The notes below the pieces were generated by a model. It was given only the letters and a program-made list of their open reading frames with translations. It did not search any database and was not told where the DNA came from. Below are positions 9,101 through 16,921 of a DNA stretch of 64,000 bases, one piece after another (position 1 is the stretch's first letter; each line of letters opens with the position of its first letter). The stretch is from Celerinatantimonas diazotrophica (GTDB lineage: Bacteria; Pseudomonadota; Gammaproteobacteria; Enterobacterales; Celerinatantimonadaceae): assembly GCF_004339545.1 (NCBI RefSeq), contig NZ_SMGD01000014.1, positions 62,001 through 126,000 of the forward strand. The letters are read 5' to 3'. The position numbers and the translations under genes are program-made.

Positions 9101-9890
9101 AAGCAAACTGGTGAGTCAACTCAATGACGTCAAAGGTGTTACCAACTATGAAGCGGCTATAGGCAAAAAACAGCGAGAAAGTCAGCAACGGTTTTTGCAA
9201 CGTATTCCTGAAAGCTTAAAAACACGTGATAGGGCAACGGCGCTGCAAGATTTTCAGTTTTTAGCCGTACAAGCCAGTAACCTTGTGGCTCAAGCGAAAA
9301 GTTATCAGGATACCCAAGACCCTAATACGATTCATGTCATTATTGTTCCCAACAGTGATTATGGTAGCCGTTATCCTGGTTCTGAGCTCAGTGATAGCGT
9401 TTCTCAATATTTACTAGCGCGCGCGCTACCAACGTTACATCAAAGTATCCATATCGCCGCACCAGACTATGTTGCGATCGATGTCAGCGCCGAGATTGTG
9501 ATAGCTTCAGGTTATACCCTTACCGCTGTACGCAGCGCACTAAACAGTCGTTTAACGCGCTTCTTTGACCCAGTATTAGGCCAAGCAAAGGGACAAGGCT
9601 GGCCATTTGGAGCGGTTATTTTTTCGTCTCAAGTCAGTGCCGAAATACAAAATGAACCTGGGGTTGAGCGTATTATGACATTACAGGTTATGGCACCCGA
9701 CCCACAAGGTTCAAACACAACATCATTCACTGCGACAAAAGATACACAAAAACAAAATGTGATCACACAAGCTTCAACATCACCCAGTGCATCCAATAAG
9801 TTCGGGCAGATTCAACTTGGTGATCGCTCTTTGCCACTACCAGGGATTATCCATATCACCCAAGCGGAACAGCGGGAGGACAGCTTATGA
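6177..9890 (+). CDS. Large baseplate wedge protein (gp6/J-like, Pvc11-like)
   Basis: The 1237-residue protein starts with GTG overlapping the gp25 stop. The N-terminus (YRQALQLARHYCPDWYNIQ, LLKLFAQLSHTLAYRLNQLP) is typical of 'putative baseplate assembly protein', and the C-terminal third is Baseplate_J/gp6-like (YTIDYETGTITFGNGVQGM, NIGELSKLVSQLNDVKGVTN, IHVIIVPNSDYG, GWPFGAVIFSSQV). It forms the iris of the wedge that triggers sheath contraction. Two Ser/Thr/Asn/Gln-rich linkers, near residues 445-470 and 785-820, separate the domains and look like expansions absent from shorter relatives. Partners are the next gene and gp25. Confidence 0.87.
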   Translation: MSLTSSLIQEASATDSLSQLDPRTTEDIYRQALQLARHYCPDWYNIQAQDIDEQDLGVVLLKLFAQLSHTLAYRLNQLPQKQLLSFYQFMGLDLQPPIPAQALLSFALDSTVDDVVAIPVGTQVASSKDQKIIFETTSVLNATRIPISTACTLIPNENSYQDISSTVLGKSQPFTLFPASHTSANQTSSTTYLTHEMFLASDLLQYNTLATVTLTLTFTDPLSPKLHESTLWEWFVYDSKGNETRLYPAQLKDAAGNPQANPVWPNNQLIVTFDSVLFAANTLDQYTGYWLGIRFLPTPDLSSLKQPVSSPVGDFGVFPSHELVGAESVVTSKLTTMSFDLSADNVPWDALFVNDSQVNANKGFYLFGKNPEVNDTFYLGSSEAFKAGFVVTLDMNFNPGVKSSDLQLACEYWDGIQWQLVDVAHSLSQRTGSAQNWTPVTALDFTDNTSSTNNTNNQASEQQSSSTQDSEITMSLRFTCPDIAMSKINEIDSRWIRIKIVAGNYGDRYHLTPLSLQQQQQLQQAIDETLDTLSQNWPDKVLPDKSKFQFAELMELDIGKNALLDLLLALIFVKYEKEVTIEGQKNIIHYAGLDQIQPTLEENMSKYLGETLNWKNLMKYMNKESWVISSKKDCVPPYMIALRLSYLRKEACFQRISTTNNFATHSLTTDNGTFAPFYPFYLIMGMPAFYLGFTGAATKQLWNAWFSFEQPSPTTQTLNTKDFTVIFEYLSPESWDELSIETDETDNLSQSGVISWQLPTKASFRTLFNSTQASYWVRFRLQQATKNDQSSQSSQSNKNTSSTSSSKLTDNTTTDTTPVPAYSNIQVKGIYPNSVWASDYTTHYNQVIGTSNENANQQFQITPYLVYPGQQIEIKEATYPSPEQIRIIELESGPDAIRTVNTSTGKEIWIRWAPVSNLTLSGPKSRHYTIDYETGTITFGNGVQGMIPPSLKNNIMAAFYRRGNSTTDLVNIGELSKLVSQLNDVKGVTNYEAAIGKKQRESQQRFLQRIPESLKTRDRATALQDFQFLAVQASNLVAQAKSYQDTQDPNTIHVIIVPNSDYGSRYPGSELSDSVSQYLLARALPTLHQSIHIAAPDYVAIDVSAEIVIASGYTLTAVRSALNSRLTRFFDPVLGQAKGQGWPFGAVIFSSQVSAEIQNEPGVERIMTLQVMAPDPQGSNTTSFTATKDTQKQNVITQASTSPSASNKFGQIQLGDRSLPLPGIIHITQAEQREDSL

Positions 9891-11125
9891 GTATCGATAT
9901 TCCAAATTTAGATGATTTGACTTATGAGCAACTCATTGACGAATTGGTTCGCTCCATCCCGAATTATTCTTCGAATTGGATAGATTTCAATCAATCCGAT
10001 CCAGGCATCACTATACTACAACTTATTAGCTGGATTGGTGAGTCTTTACTTTATCAAGCTAATAGTATTTCTGACCAAAGTTATTATAACTATCTAAAAT
10101 TACTCGCAGGGACACAAACGTATCGCCCTAATGACCGCTATCAACAAGCACTGTTAGCAGCGTTAGAAGACTGGCCACAGGAAATCAAACCTGAGCTTGA
10201 TCAATGTGGTCAACCTCGTAGCTACCCAAAAGCACGCACCCAGGCACAGATTAATGAAATAGAAGCGGTCGCTCAGGCGTACTGGCAAGTGAATAATCGC
10301 GCGATTGCAGAGGTCGATTACTATTCACTGGGACTTGAAGCCTATTTTCAAGCTTTGGCGGAATTAACCCACCCAAGTCTCACTCTCACTGACGATCAAC
10401 TCCAATATCGCCAACAAAGCTTGGAGGACTTACAGGCCTTACGGCGCTTATTTATCACCACTCAAAGCCATCTGAGTCCGTCCAGTACACAACAGTGGAT
10501 CGAAATTGTGGTCAATATTGCTGCAGACCTACCCACAGTTATAACTCAGGCAGAACCTAGTCAAGCGCCAGAAGTCACGACTCTGATTAACTCGATTAAA
10601 AACTTTATTGTGCCACGTCGACCAGTGGGAACCTTGATCAAAGTACGCCCCGCTCACTATACCAAGATTCATTTGAGGGTCGAGGTACAAATCACCACGG
10701 GAAGTAACAGCCAAACCGTGAGCCAGGCCATTCAACAGCAAATTGATCATTATGTCAGTTCCGTCAGTGGCGGACGTAATAACACGGGTTGGCCATTGGG
10801 AGAACCATTAATCAGTTTTGATTTGATACACCTGATTGGTGAAGTCAATGGCGTTGAAGTGGTGATCAAGATTGAACTTCAAGGCTATCAATTTGTGCAA
10901 CGTTCTCTGTCAAACAAACCGACACTGCCCTTACCCAAGGATCAATGGCTGATTACCCGACCCATAGCAAAAAATAACCCTTCAGAAAAAAAATGGGCCA
11001 CTATAAAACACAGTGATGCCTCCTCATCAAATCCCATTGCTTTTGATGATTTCATCATCCAAGAGCTGATAGGTAATGTGCAGGCTACCGTCAAAATCAA
11101 AGAACCCATACTCAATGGAATATAG
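9887..11125 (+). CDS. Second baseplate assembly protein (gp6/J-like)
   Basis: This 412-residue protein begins PNLDDLTYEQLIDELVRSIP and SDPGITILQLISWIGESLLY, the standard N-terminus of 'putative baseplate assembly protein' in eCIS and phage-like loci. The C-terminal half (PRRPVGTLIKVRPAHYTKIH, VEVQI, QQQIDHYVSS, GWPLGEPLISFDLI) is a Baseplate_J-like fold. It overlaps the previous gene by 4 bp (ATGA). Together with the 1237-residue protein it probably makes the heterodimeric wedge. It is short for this class, in which PVC/Afp members are often larger; the exact Pvc number is uncertain. Confidence 0.82.
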   Translation: MSIDIPNLDDLTYEQLIDELVRSIPNYSSNWIDFNQSDPGITILQLISWIGESLLYQANSISDQSYYNYLKLLAGTQTYRPNDRYQQALLAALEDWPQEIKPELDQCGQPRSYPKARTQAQINEIEAVAQAYWQVNNRAIAEVDYYSLGLEAYFQALAELTHPSLTLTDDQLQYRQQSLEDLQALRRLFITTQSHLSPSSTQQWIEIVVNIAADLPTVITQAEPSQAPEVTTLINSIKNFIVPRRPVGTLIKVRPAHYTKIHLRVEVQITTGSNSQTVSQAIQQQIDHYVSSVSGGRNNTGWPLGEPLISFDLIHLIGEVNGVEVVIKIELQGYQFVQRSLSNKPTLPLPKDQWLITRPIAKNNPSEKKWATIKHSDASSSNPIAFDDFIIQELIGNVQATVKIKEPILNGI

Positions 11126-11134
11126 GAGGCGTCA

Positions 11135-11998
11135 ATGAAACATAGTCGTTTTCTGGATTTATTACCGATCGATTTCGCCTATTTGGAACAAGGCACACCC
11201 AATACGGATTTGGATAACTTTCTTAAAATCTTTGAAGCCATCATGGTTGCAACCGATGAAGAGCTGCAAGAGGAAGGCATTACAGATTTAATATCATTTG
11301 GGCAGACCATAGACAATGCCCAAAGCTATTCTGATCCAGATGCGATTCTTTACGACATTTTCCCAAGTCTTGGCTCTTGGTTTGCGCGTTGTCTGGGCAT
11401 TGCGGTGCAACAGGATTGGAACTATTACCAACTCAAGCAGATGATTAAGCAAATCCTGCCTATTTACCGTATTCGTACAATGGCTTTTGGACTGGAATAT
11501 CTGTTTGCTATCTTGACTCAGTATCCCGCTCAGGTTATTGAGATACTCGGCGACTTTGGCATAGGTTTTTATCGCCAACCTATTAATGATGCCCAAAAGA
11601 GCGCGCATAATATTGCCTTTTGTTCTGGTCGTATTGGCACCGTTGATGACCAACGCCCCGCGGATCAAATGCGTCTAGGCGGTAATATGGTGGGGAACTT
11701 TTTTATTATCAATCTCACCATTGGGGTCAATGGTAATGTGAACCAACGACCCGATTCGCTTCTTCAGCAAGCATTGAACCTGTTCAACTTGGTACAAGAA
11801 GAAAAGCCCGTACAAACGCAATTCCAACTGAATTTCTCCACCACCCCTATGCAAGTTGGTGCACGCGGTACCTGTACGCTTGGCGTGAATACAACGCTTG
11901 TACCCAATTTCGCCAAGTACACCATTAATAGCTGGCAAATACTTAAGCCTTTAATCGCCCGTAATGTTAACAGCCAGCCGACACAGACAGCCCATTAA
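11135..11998 (+). CDS. Phage tail protein I-like baseplate protein
   Basis: The 287-residue protein has the P2 gpI-like pattern: an N-terminal FLDLLPIDFAYLEQ, then a helical segment with PSLGSWFARCLGIAVQQDW, MIKQILPIYRIRTMAFGLEY and a beta-rich C-terminus ending LGVNTTLVPN. Such proteins bridge the wedge to the fibres. RBS AGGAGG sits 6 nt before ATG. It is directly followed by the fibre-like gene whose true start (12009) lies 10 bp after this stop. Confidence 0.8.
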   Translation: MKHSRFLDLLPIDFAYLEQGTPNTDLDNFLKIFEAIMVATDEELQEEGITDLISFGQTIDNAQSYSDPDAILYDIFPSLGSWFARCLGIAVQQDWNYYQLKQMIKQILPIYRIRTMAFGLEYLFAILTQYPAQVIEILGDFGIGFYRQPINDAQKSAHNIAFCSGRIGTVDDQRPADQMRLGGNMVGNFFIINLTIGVNGNVNQRPDSLLQQALNLFNLVQEEKPVQTQFQLNFSTTPMQVGARGTCTLGVNTTLVPNFAKYTINSWQILKPLIARNVNSQPTQTAH

Positions 11999-12008
11999 GG
12001 AATGCTAC

Positions 12009-13850
12009 ATGAGCAAGAACACTTACCCAACTCGCTTAAATTATTATGATGGTTTGTTTCTACAAGCAAATGACTTTATCACCGAGCAAACTTACGGCAT
12101 GCAGACACTCAGCCTACATAATCAGTATATTCATAAAGCCTATGGCATTGCCTCAGGCTTAACCTTAAGTGTGGTGCCCAATAGTGTAACGAAAGGCTCT
12201 CAAAGCTCGACTCAGTATGTTATCAAGGTGGCTTCAGGATTCGCGCAATGTTTGACCTCAACCGATGTTCTAAGTAGCTATTGTGTTGGCTTGTACCTGC
12301 CTCAAGAGCAAAGCATTACCGTACCCGATGATGTCGCCGCGGCAGGTACTTTTTATGTTGCCATGAGCTATCAGGTACTAACACAAGACACCAATGTTGA
12401 TAAAGGCCCAGACCCAATTCATCTGGTCGAGCAACCTAAGATTGAATGTTTCAGTCAATATGGTGATAAAACAGGCAATCAGGCTTACGTTCTACTGGGT
12501 AAAATCACGACAGGTAACCCAGCAGAAATCAGTTATACCGACAATGCCTATATTTATGACATTAATCAGGTCTTCGGTATCCAATTTAATACCAGTACCC
12601 AGCAATACGGACTCAAGTTAAACGGCACTTTTAATGTCAGTCAAGGACTGATTGTCGGTAACCCAGATGTGTTCAGTGACATACACAGCAGCGATATGGT
12701 CAAAATTCAGGAAGGACTTTACGCCAATACGGTGACGGCAAAATCCAAATTTTCGACCGAAGGTATGCTAACAGCTCAAAAAGGTATTAGTACGAAAGGT
12801 TTTCTCAGTGCACAAACGGCAAGCATTACGGGCGATACCCTATCCGTTAATCAAGGTACAATTACGGCTCAAAATGTTGTCGTCAACAAAACCCTGACAC
12901 TCAATCAGGATTTCTCGGTACAAAACCAGTTTACTGCGGCCAAAGGCATTGTCATTAACAATGGCAACCTAGATATTAAGCAAGGTGATATTACTCTGGA
13001 AAAAGGCAAGATTCAGGTAACGGGAAATATTACCGCTGGTGCAGATTTAAAAGGACAAAACTTAATCCTGATGGGCGATGTGTCCGCCACCAATAGCAGT
13101 GCCACCTTTAAAAGTGCCCAAATCAGCCAATCTTTGACGGCAGGTACCACAGTCATTACCGATAAGCTTGAAGTTCAAGGTGCATTAAGCGCCAGTAAAG
13201 GTGTCACCTTGTCGGGTAATGTACAGTTAGAGAGTGAATTAAATGCCACCAATATCACAGCCAGCGGCTATGTCAATGTTGACCAGAATGTCACCGTGTC
13301 GAATACCTTAACCGCTCAATCATTGGTTGCTACACAAGGATTAACCGTCGATGAAAACATTGTTGCCAATGGCAATATCACGACCAAGGGCGTACTTAAA
13401 GCCAAGTCCATTCAAGTCGAAGAAGGTTTTGGTCATGACCAAAACCTGACGGCTCAATCTCTGACCAGCCTAACCTCTCTAACATCGCAAAACGGCACTA
13501 TTATTCGAGACTTTTATGTTGGCAGTCAGACGCAAACCAAGAGCTTGAATATCAATATCCCAGCCATCGCAACTGCTCTGAAAAACGGCGATGTGATGTA
13601 TCGTATCGGCGTCGAGGGATGCAGTGATTTAGGCCCGATCAACAGCGAATTAAGTGCCATGGTCAAAGCGGGTAAACAAACAAAATTACAGAACCCCAAC
13701 AGCCAAAACCTCACCTCAGGAGCCAATGTTGAGCAGACATTAAGTCAAGGTCAGGTCAGCATTACAGTGACGACGCCTGCTGATAATACGATTTTTCAGT
13801 GGCTAGGCATCAGTGTATCAGTATGGATCTTCACACCTGCTGAGTCTTAA
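12009..13850 (+). CDS. Fibre-like eCIS protein with repetitive beta shaft
   Basis: I choose ATG12009 because AAGGA at 11996-12000 precedes it and the conserved N-terminus TRLNYYDGLFLQANDFITEQ follows; an upstream in-frame ATG11964 lies within the preceding gene. Residues 1-200 match a domain common in eCIS loci (LHNQYIHKAYGIASGLTLSV ...). Residues about 220-515 are an imperfect repeat of short Ser/Thr/Asn/Gly/Gln strands (such as GNITAGADLKGQNLILMGD), which suggests a beta-helical shaft. The last 100 residues look like a small globular head. It is 613 residues and may act as a receptor-binding fibre; the target cell is unknown. Confidence 0.72.
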   Translation: MSKNTYPTRLNYYDGLFLQANDFITEQTYGMQTLSLHNQYIHKAYGIASGLTLSVVPNSVTKGSQSSTQYVIKVASGFAQCLTSTDVLSSYCVGLYLPQEQSITVPDDVAAAGTFYVAMSYQVLTQDTNVDKGPDPIHLVEQPKIECFSQYGDKTGNQAYVLLGKITTGNPAEISYTDNAYIYDINQVFGIQFNTSTQQYGLKLNGTFNVSQGLIVGNPDVFSDIHSSDMVKIQEGLYANTVTAKSKFSTEGMLTAQKGISTKGFLSAQTASITGDTLSVNQGTITAQNVVVNKTLTLNQDFSVQNQFTAAKGIVINNGNLDIKQGDITLEKGKIQVTGNITAGADLKGQNLILMGDVSATNSSATFKSAQISQSLTAGTTVITDKLEVQGALSASKGVTLSGNVQLESELNATNITASGYVNVDQNVTVSNTLTAQSLVATQGLTVDENIVANGNITTKGVLKAKSIQVEEGFGHDQNLTAQSLTSLTSLTSQNGTIIRDFYVGSQTQTKSLNINIPAIATALKNGDVMYRIGVEGCSDLGPINSELSAMVKAGKQTKLQNPNSQNLTSGANVEQTLSQGQVSITVTTPADNTIFQWLGISVSVWIFTPAES

Positions 13851-13862
13851 TGGAGCCAGACT

Positions 13863-14450
13863 ATGATAGACCAAGCTATGATCATTGTACGGGAAGGGCT
13901 ACGACAGTTTTTACGGTTAAAACTCAATCTTGACCAAGTCACTGAAAAAGTTGTTTTAACCAGCATCATTAATCAACAAGGTGAGATGACCATTCCCAAT
14001 AATGCACTGGGTATTACACTTTATCGTGTTGTCGAAGATCGAGTGTCAGAAACAGAGTACCGGACTTCTTTTCAAGACTCTTCTTCGTCTAACAAACGCC
14101 CACCTGTCATTCTTAGTCTGGAATTTATCATTACGGCCAACTTTACCGAATACACAGAGGGGTTGAAGTACCTGTCTGCAGCCATCGCTTTTTTTCAGAG
14201 TCAAAACTATTTTGATCAAACCAGTAACCCATTGATGCCTAAAGAGATGGCTCCTTTTAGCGTCGCGTTATTAACTCAGGACACTTCCGAGCATAACCAT
14301 ACCTGGAGCTTGTTTGGCAGTCGTTATATGCCTTCTGTGATTTATCGTTTACGCAGTGTGCCTATTCAAGAAGACAGCATCACCTCGATTGATGACATTG
14401 TTGAGCAGGTCGATATTCAAGTATTAAACCAACAGGGTAATATCTCATGA
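13863..14450 (+). CDS. Tail terminator/cap protein (DUF4255, Pvc16-like)
   Basis: The 195-residue protein begins MIIVREGLRQFLRLKLN and contains ITLYRVVEDRVSETEYR, PPVILSLEFIITANF, YTEGLKYLSAAIAFFQSQNYF and a terminal MPSVIYRLRSVPIQ, the DUF4255 profile of the tail cap (Pvc16/Afp16). It closes the distal end of the tube and sheath and fixes particle length along with the tape measure. It overlaps the next gene by ATGA. Confidence 0.85.
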   Translation: MIDQAMIIVREGLRQFLRLKLNLDQVTEKVVLTSIINQQGEMTIPNNALGITLYRVVEDRVSETEYRTSFQDSSSSNKRPPVILSLEFIITANFTEYTEGLKYLSAAIAFFQSQNYFDQTSNPLMPKEMAPFSVALLTQDTSEHNHTWSLFGSRYMPSVIYRLRSVPIQEDSITSIDDIVEQVDIQVLNQQGNIS

Positions 14451-15520
14451 CCAGCTTTTCTAAACTCTGTCTGGTGACACTCGAACACGAATATTTTACC
14501 GGCCAAACACCAGAACTATTTGACTGGCAACCAACCCCTGAATGCGCTCAGTTATTAAAGCACATGCGCTGCCATTACAAGATCAGGAATAATCAGTTAT
14601 TGCTTTTCTGTGAGTCACATGCTTCTCATAATGAACAAGCCGTTGTGTGTTCGCGGCTGCTGACAATGAATCAGGCGCTCACTTTTACTCTTTACCGTCG
14701 CTATAACATGCTGACTGAAATCTCGGCCTTCCCCGATAATCTGGGAACAAAAATACTGGTCAATTTTCGTAATGATGACGTCATAACAAACGATACTGGC
14801 TGCGCTTTGGCGCCTGTCACCGATGCCGATTGGCAAACCAGCACCTACTGGCCCATCCTTTCATCACGTAATTTTTTCTGGCCTTTTCATTCTTCCGAAC
14901 AACAAGCAGGCAGCGAGTGGACGCTTAAATCACTCGACACCCAGCAAATCTGTGACAGTCAGGTTATCCAAACCACCCCAAAAGGGTTACAAGTCAATTT
15001 AGGCAATAGCCAAGAAAGCTATGCCCAAAATGGCCCAGGGCAGTATGAGTTGGCTTTGGCACAAGTGCCTCAAGCACAATTTTATATTGATGACAGGTTG
15101 CTGTGGCGCACACCTTTTGCGGTCTTGACCTTGAAAACAGGGTCTTTAACGCCGACCAAGGGGCAATTTGTAATCCCTGAAACAGGCGTGGTTTCTTATA
15201 AGTCCTTTAACTTAACTATTCCTGCCCGTCGCACATGGTGGCGCTATTTGGTGACAGCAAGTTATCTCAACCATGAGACACTGGGCGACTTGTCCATTCA
15301 AGTGCCTGATCAATGTTATACCTTTGCCGTTTCGACTACGCCAACGGGATGGCAGTGTTTGGCTGACCAGCCTCTCACATTGTCATCACAAGGTCGCAAA
15401 CACTTAACGCTAAACAGTAGTAAACAAGGGACTTTGATTGATAATTTGCCGTCCCCAAACCCAACACAACTGGTCGTAGAGCCCGATGCGGCATACTCCG
15501 ATATGTACATTTATATTTAG
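14447..15520 (+). CDS. Unknown 357-aa eCIS operon protein
   Basis: I do not recognise this protein. It opens SFSKLCLVTLEHEYFTG, includes FPDNLGTKILVNFRNDD, STYWPILSSRNFFWPFHSSE, an Ala/Gln-rich stretch and GVVSYKSFNLTIPARRTWWR, then a beta-rich C-terminus ending AYSDMYIYI. No signal peptide, membrane segment or catalytic motif stands out. It lies between the cap (DUF4255) and the AAA+ ATPase and overlaps the cap stop by 4 bp, so it is co-translated with assembly genes. A structural or chaperone part specific to this eCIS lineage is the simplest reading. This is inference. Confidence 0.6.
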   Translation: MTSFSKLCLVTLEHEYFTGQTPELFDWQPTPECAQLLKHMRCHYKIRNNQLLLFCESHASHNEQAVVCSRLLTMNQALTFTLYRRYNMLTEISAFPDNLGTKILVNFRNDDVITNDTGCALAPVTDADWQTSTYWPILSSRNFFWPFHSSEQQAGSEWTLKSLDTQQICDSQVIQTTPKGLQVNLGNSQESYAQNGPGQYELALAQVPQAQFYIDDRLLWRTPFAVLTLKTGSLTPTKGQFVIPETGVVSYKSFNLTIPARRTWWRYLVTASYLNHETLGDLSIQVPDQCYTFAVSTTPTGWQCLADQPLTLSSQGRKHLTLNSSKQGTLIDNLPSPNPTQLVVEPDAAYSDMYIYI

Positions 15521-15529
15521 GAGGTCAAA

Positions 15530-16921
15530 ATGTCTCAACCAGAAATGATCACACCAGCTCTCACCAATTCACCTACCGATCAGGAGCCTCCTTGCTGTAC
15601 TAGCCTGCAACAGGAATTTCACTGGCTTACAAAATGTATCGAGTATCGCTTAGAGCAATATTTCAAACTGGATTCTCCCACTGCTGGAGTCTTGCCTTCA
15701 CCGCCTGAATTAGGAAAATTTAACGATCCCTTTGGTCTGTTTTTACAGCAACAAGCACTATCCATATCAGAACGATTGCTACTGATACTGGCTTTAGCAC
15801 CGCCATTACAGCCCAATGTATTGGATATTTTTCTTTCCAAAAACCCACTTTATGACCGTGTTTATTCGGAGTTTGGAGGCGTATTTCATGACCAGTACAG
15901 CCATTTCCAGCCGACCTTACAAACCGCCTGTTTTCTATTAGCAGGGAAAGACGTGAAGCAAAAGTTGACATTATTGCGCCTATTTTCTCCCCAACATGCT
16001 TTGTTTATTCAGGGCTGGTTACAGTTTGAACAAGCAGAAAACACAGCGCATTCTAATCTGCTGTGCCCTTTACGCCCTACCCCTGTGTTTTTGGAGCGCC
16101 ATATTTTAGGCAATGCCGACTTTAGTCTGAGCTATAAAGAATTTCCTGCGGTGCCTTTAACCACAGAAAAAACATGGGACGATCTTATTCTGTCAGTTAA
16201 AACGCACAATCAATTGCGAGAGTTACAAGCCTGGCTGCAATATGGAGAAGCCTTACTGCAAGCAGAAGGCACCAAACACTTTAAACCTGGCTATCGTTGC
16301 CTGTTTTATGGCCCACCAGGAACAGGCAAAACACTCACAGCCAGCCTCTTGGGCAAGCTTAGTCAGCAAACGGTTTATCGTATCGATTTATCGCAACTCG
16401 TTTCGAAATACATAGGGGAAACGGAAAAAAACCTCGAACGTTTATTCTCACTGTCTGAGCCTAATCGCTGGATTCTCTTTTTTGATGAAGCCGACGCACT
16501 GTTTGGTAAACGTACCCAGGTGAGCAGTTCCAATGATCGTTATGCCAATCAGGAAACCGCTTATTTATTACAACGAATAGAAGATTGTCCTAATGTCGTT
16601 ATTCTGGCCAGTAACTTAAAGGATAATTTTGACGATGCTTTTATGCGCCGTTTTCAGTCCTGCATTTACTTTCCTCTACCTGGATGCGATGAACGTTTAA
16701 AACTTTGGCAACAAGGCTTGATTGGTCGGCAGCACTTTCAGGCACCCGACTTTGACTTACAGGAATTAGCCCAGCGTTTTGAACTGTCTGGAGGCACCAT
16801 TAGTAATGTCTTGCGCTATGCATCACTGATGGCGTTACAAGAGCAAAGACAGCACTTTTCCTTATTGGACATACATGAGGGCATTCGCAGAGAGCTGGAT
16901 AAAGAAGGAAAAAGCTTATGA
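15530..16921 (+). CDS. AAA+ ATPase of the eCIS (Pvc15/Afp15-like)
   Basis: The 463-residue protein carries Walker A GPPGTGKT at 261-268 and Walker B ILFFDEADALFGKR with D319-E320, a sensor-1 region (VVILASNLKDNFDDAFMRRF) and an arginine finger in FMRRFQ. The first ~210 residues are an alpha-helical N-domain. Family members act in particle assembly or cargo loading. RBS GGAGG precedes ATG15530, and the stop overlaps the start of the first cargo gene (ATGA), which fits a link between ATPase and cargo. The protein is not a ClpV disaggregase: only one AAA module is present. Confidence 0.9.
   Translation: MSQPEMITPALTNSPTDQEPPCCTSLQQEFHWLTKCIEYRLEQYFKLDSPTAGVLPSPPELGKFNDPFGLFLQQQALSISERLLLILALAPPLQPNVLDIFLSKNPLYDRVYSEFGGVFHDQYSHFQPTLQTACFLLAGKDVKQKLTLLRLFSPQHALFIQGWLQFEQAENTAHSNLLCPLRPTPVFLERHILGNADFSLSYKEFPAVPLTTEKTWDDLILSVKTHNQLRELQAWLQYGEALLQAEGTKHFKPGYRCLFYGPPGTGKTLTASLLGKLSQQTVYRIDLSQLVSKYIGETEKNLERLFSLSEPNRWILFFDEADALFGKRTQVSSSNDRYANQETAYLLQRIEDCPNVVILASNLKDNFDDAFMRRFQSCIYFPLPGCDERLKLWQQGLIGRQHFQAPDFDLQELAQRFELSGGTISNVLRYASLMALQEQRQHFSLLDIHEGIRRELDKEGKSL

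Noticed and set aside
11964-12008. Upstream ATG for the fibre-like gene
   Set aside because: It lies inside the preceding gene in another frame with no ribosome site; ATG12009 has AAGGA upstream and starts the conserved sequence.
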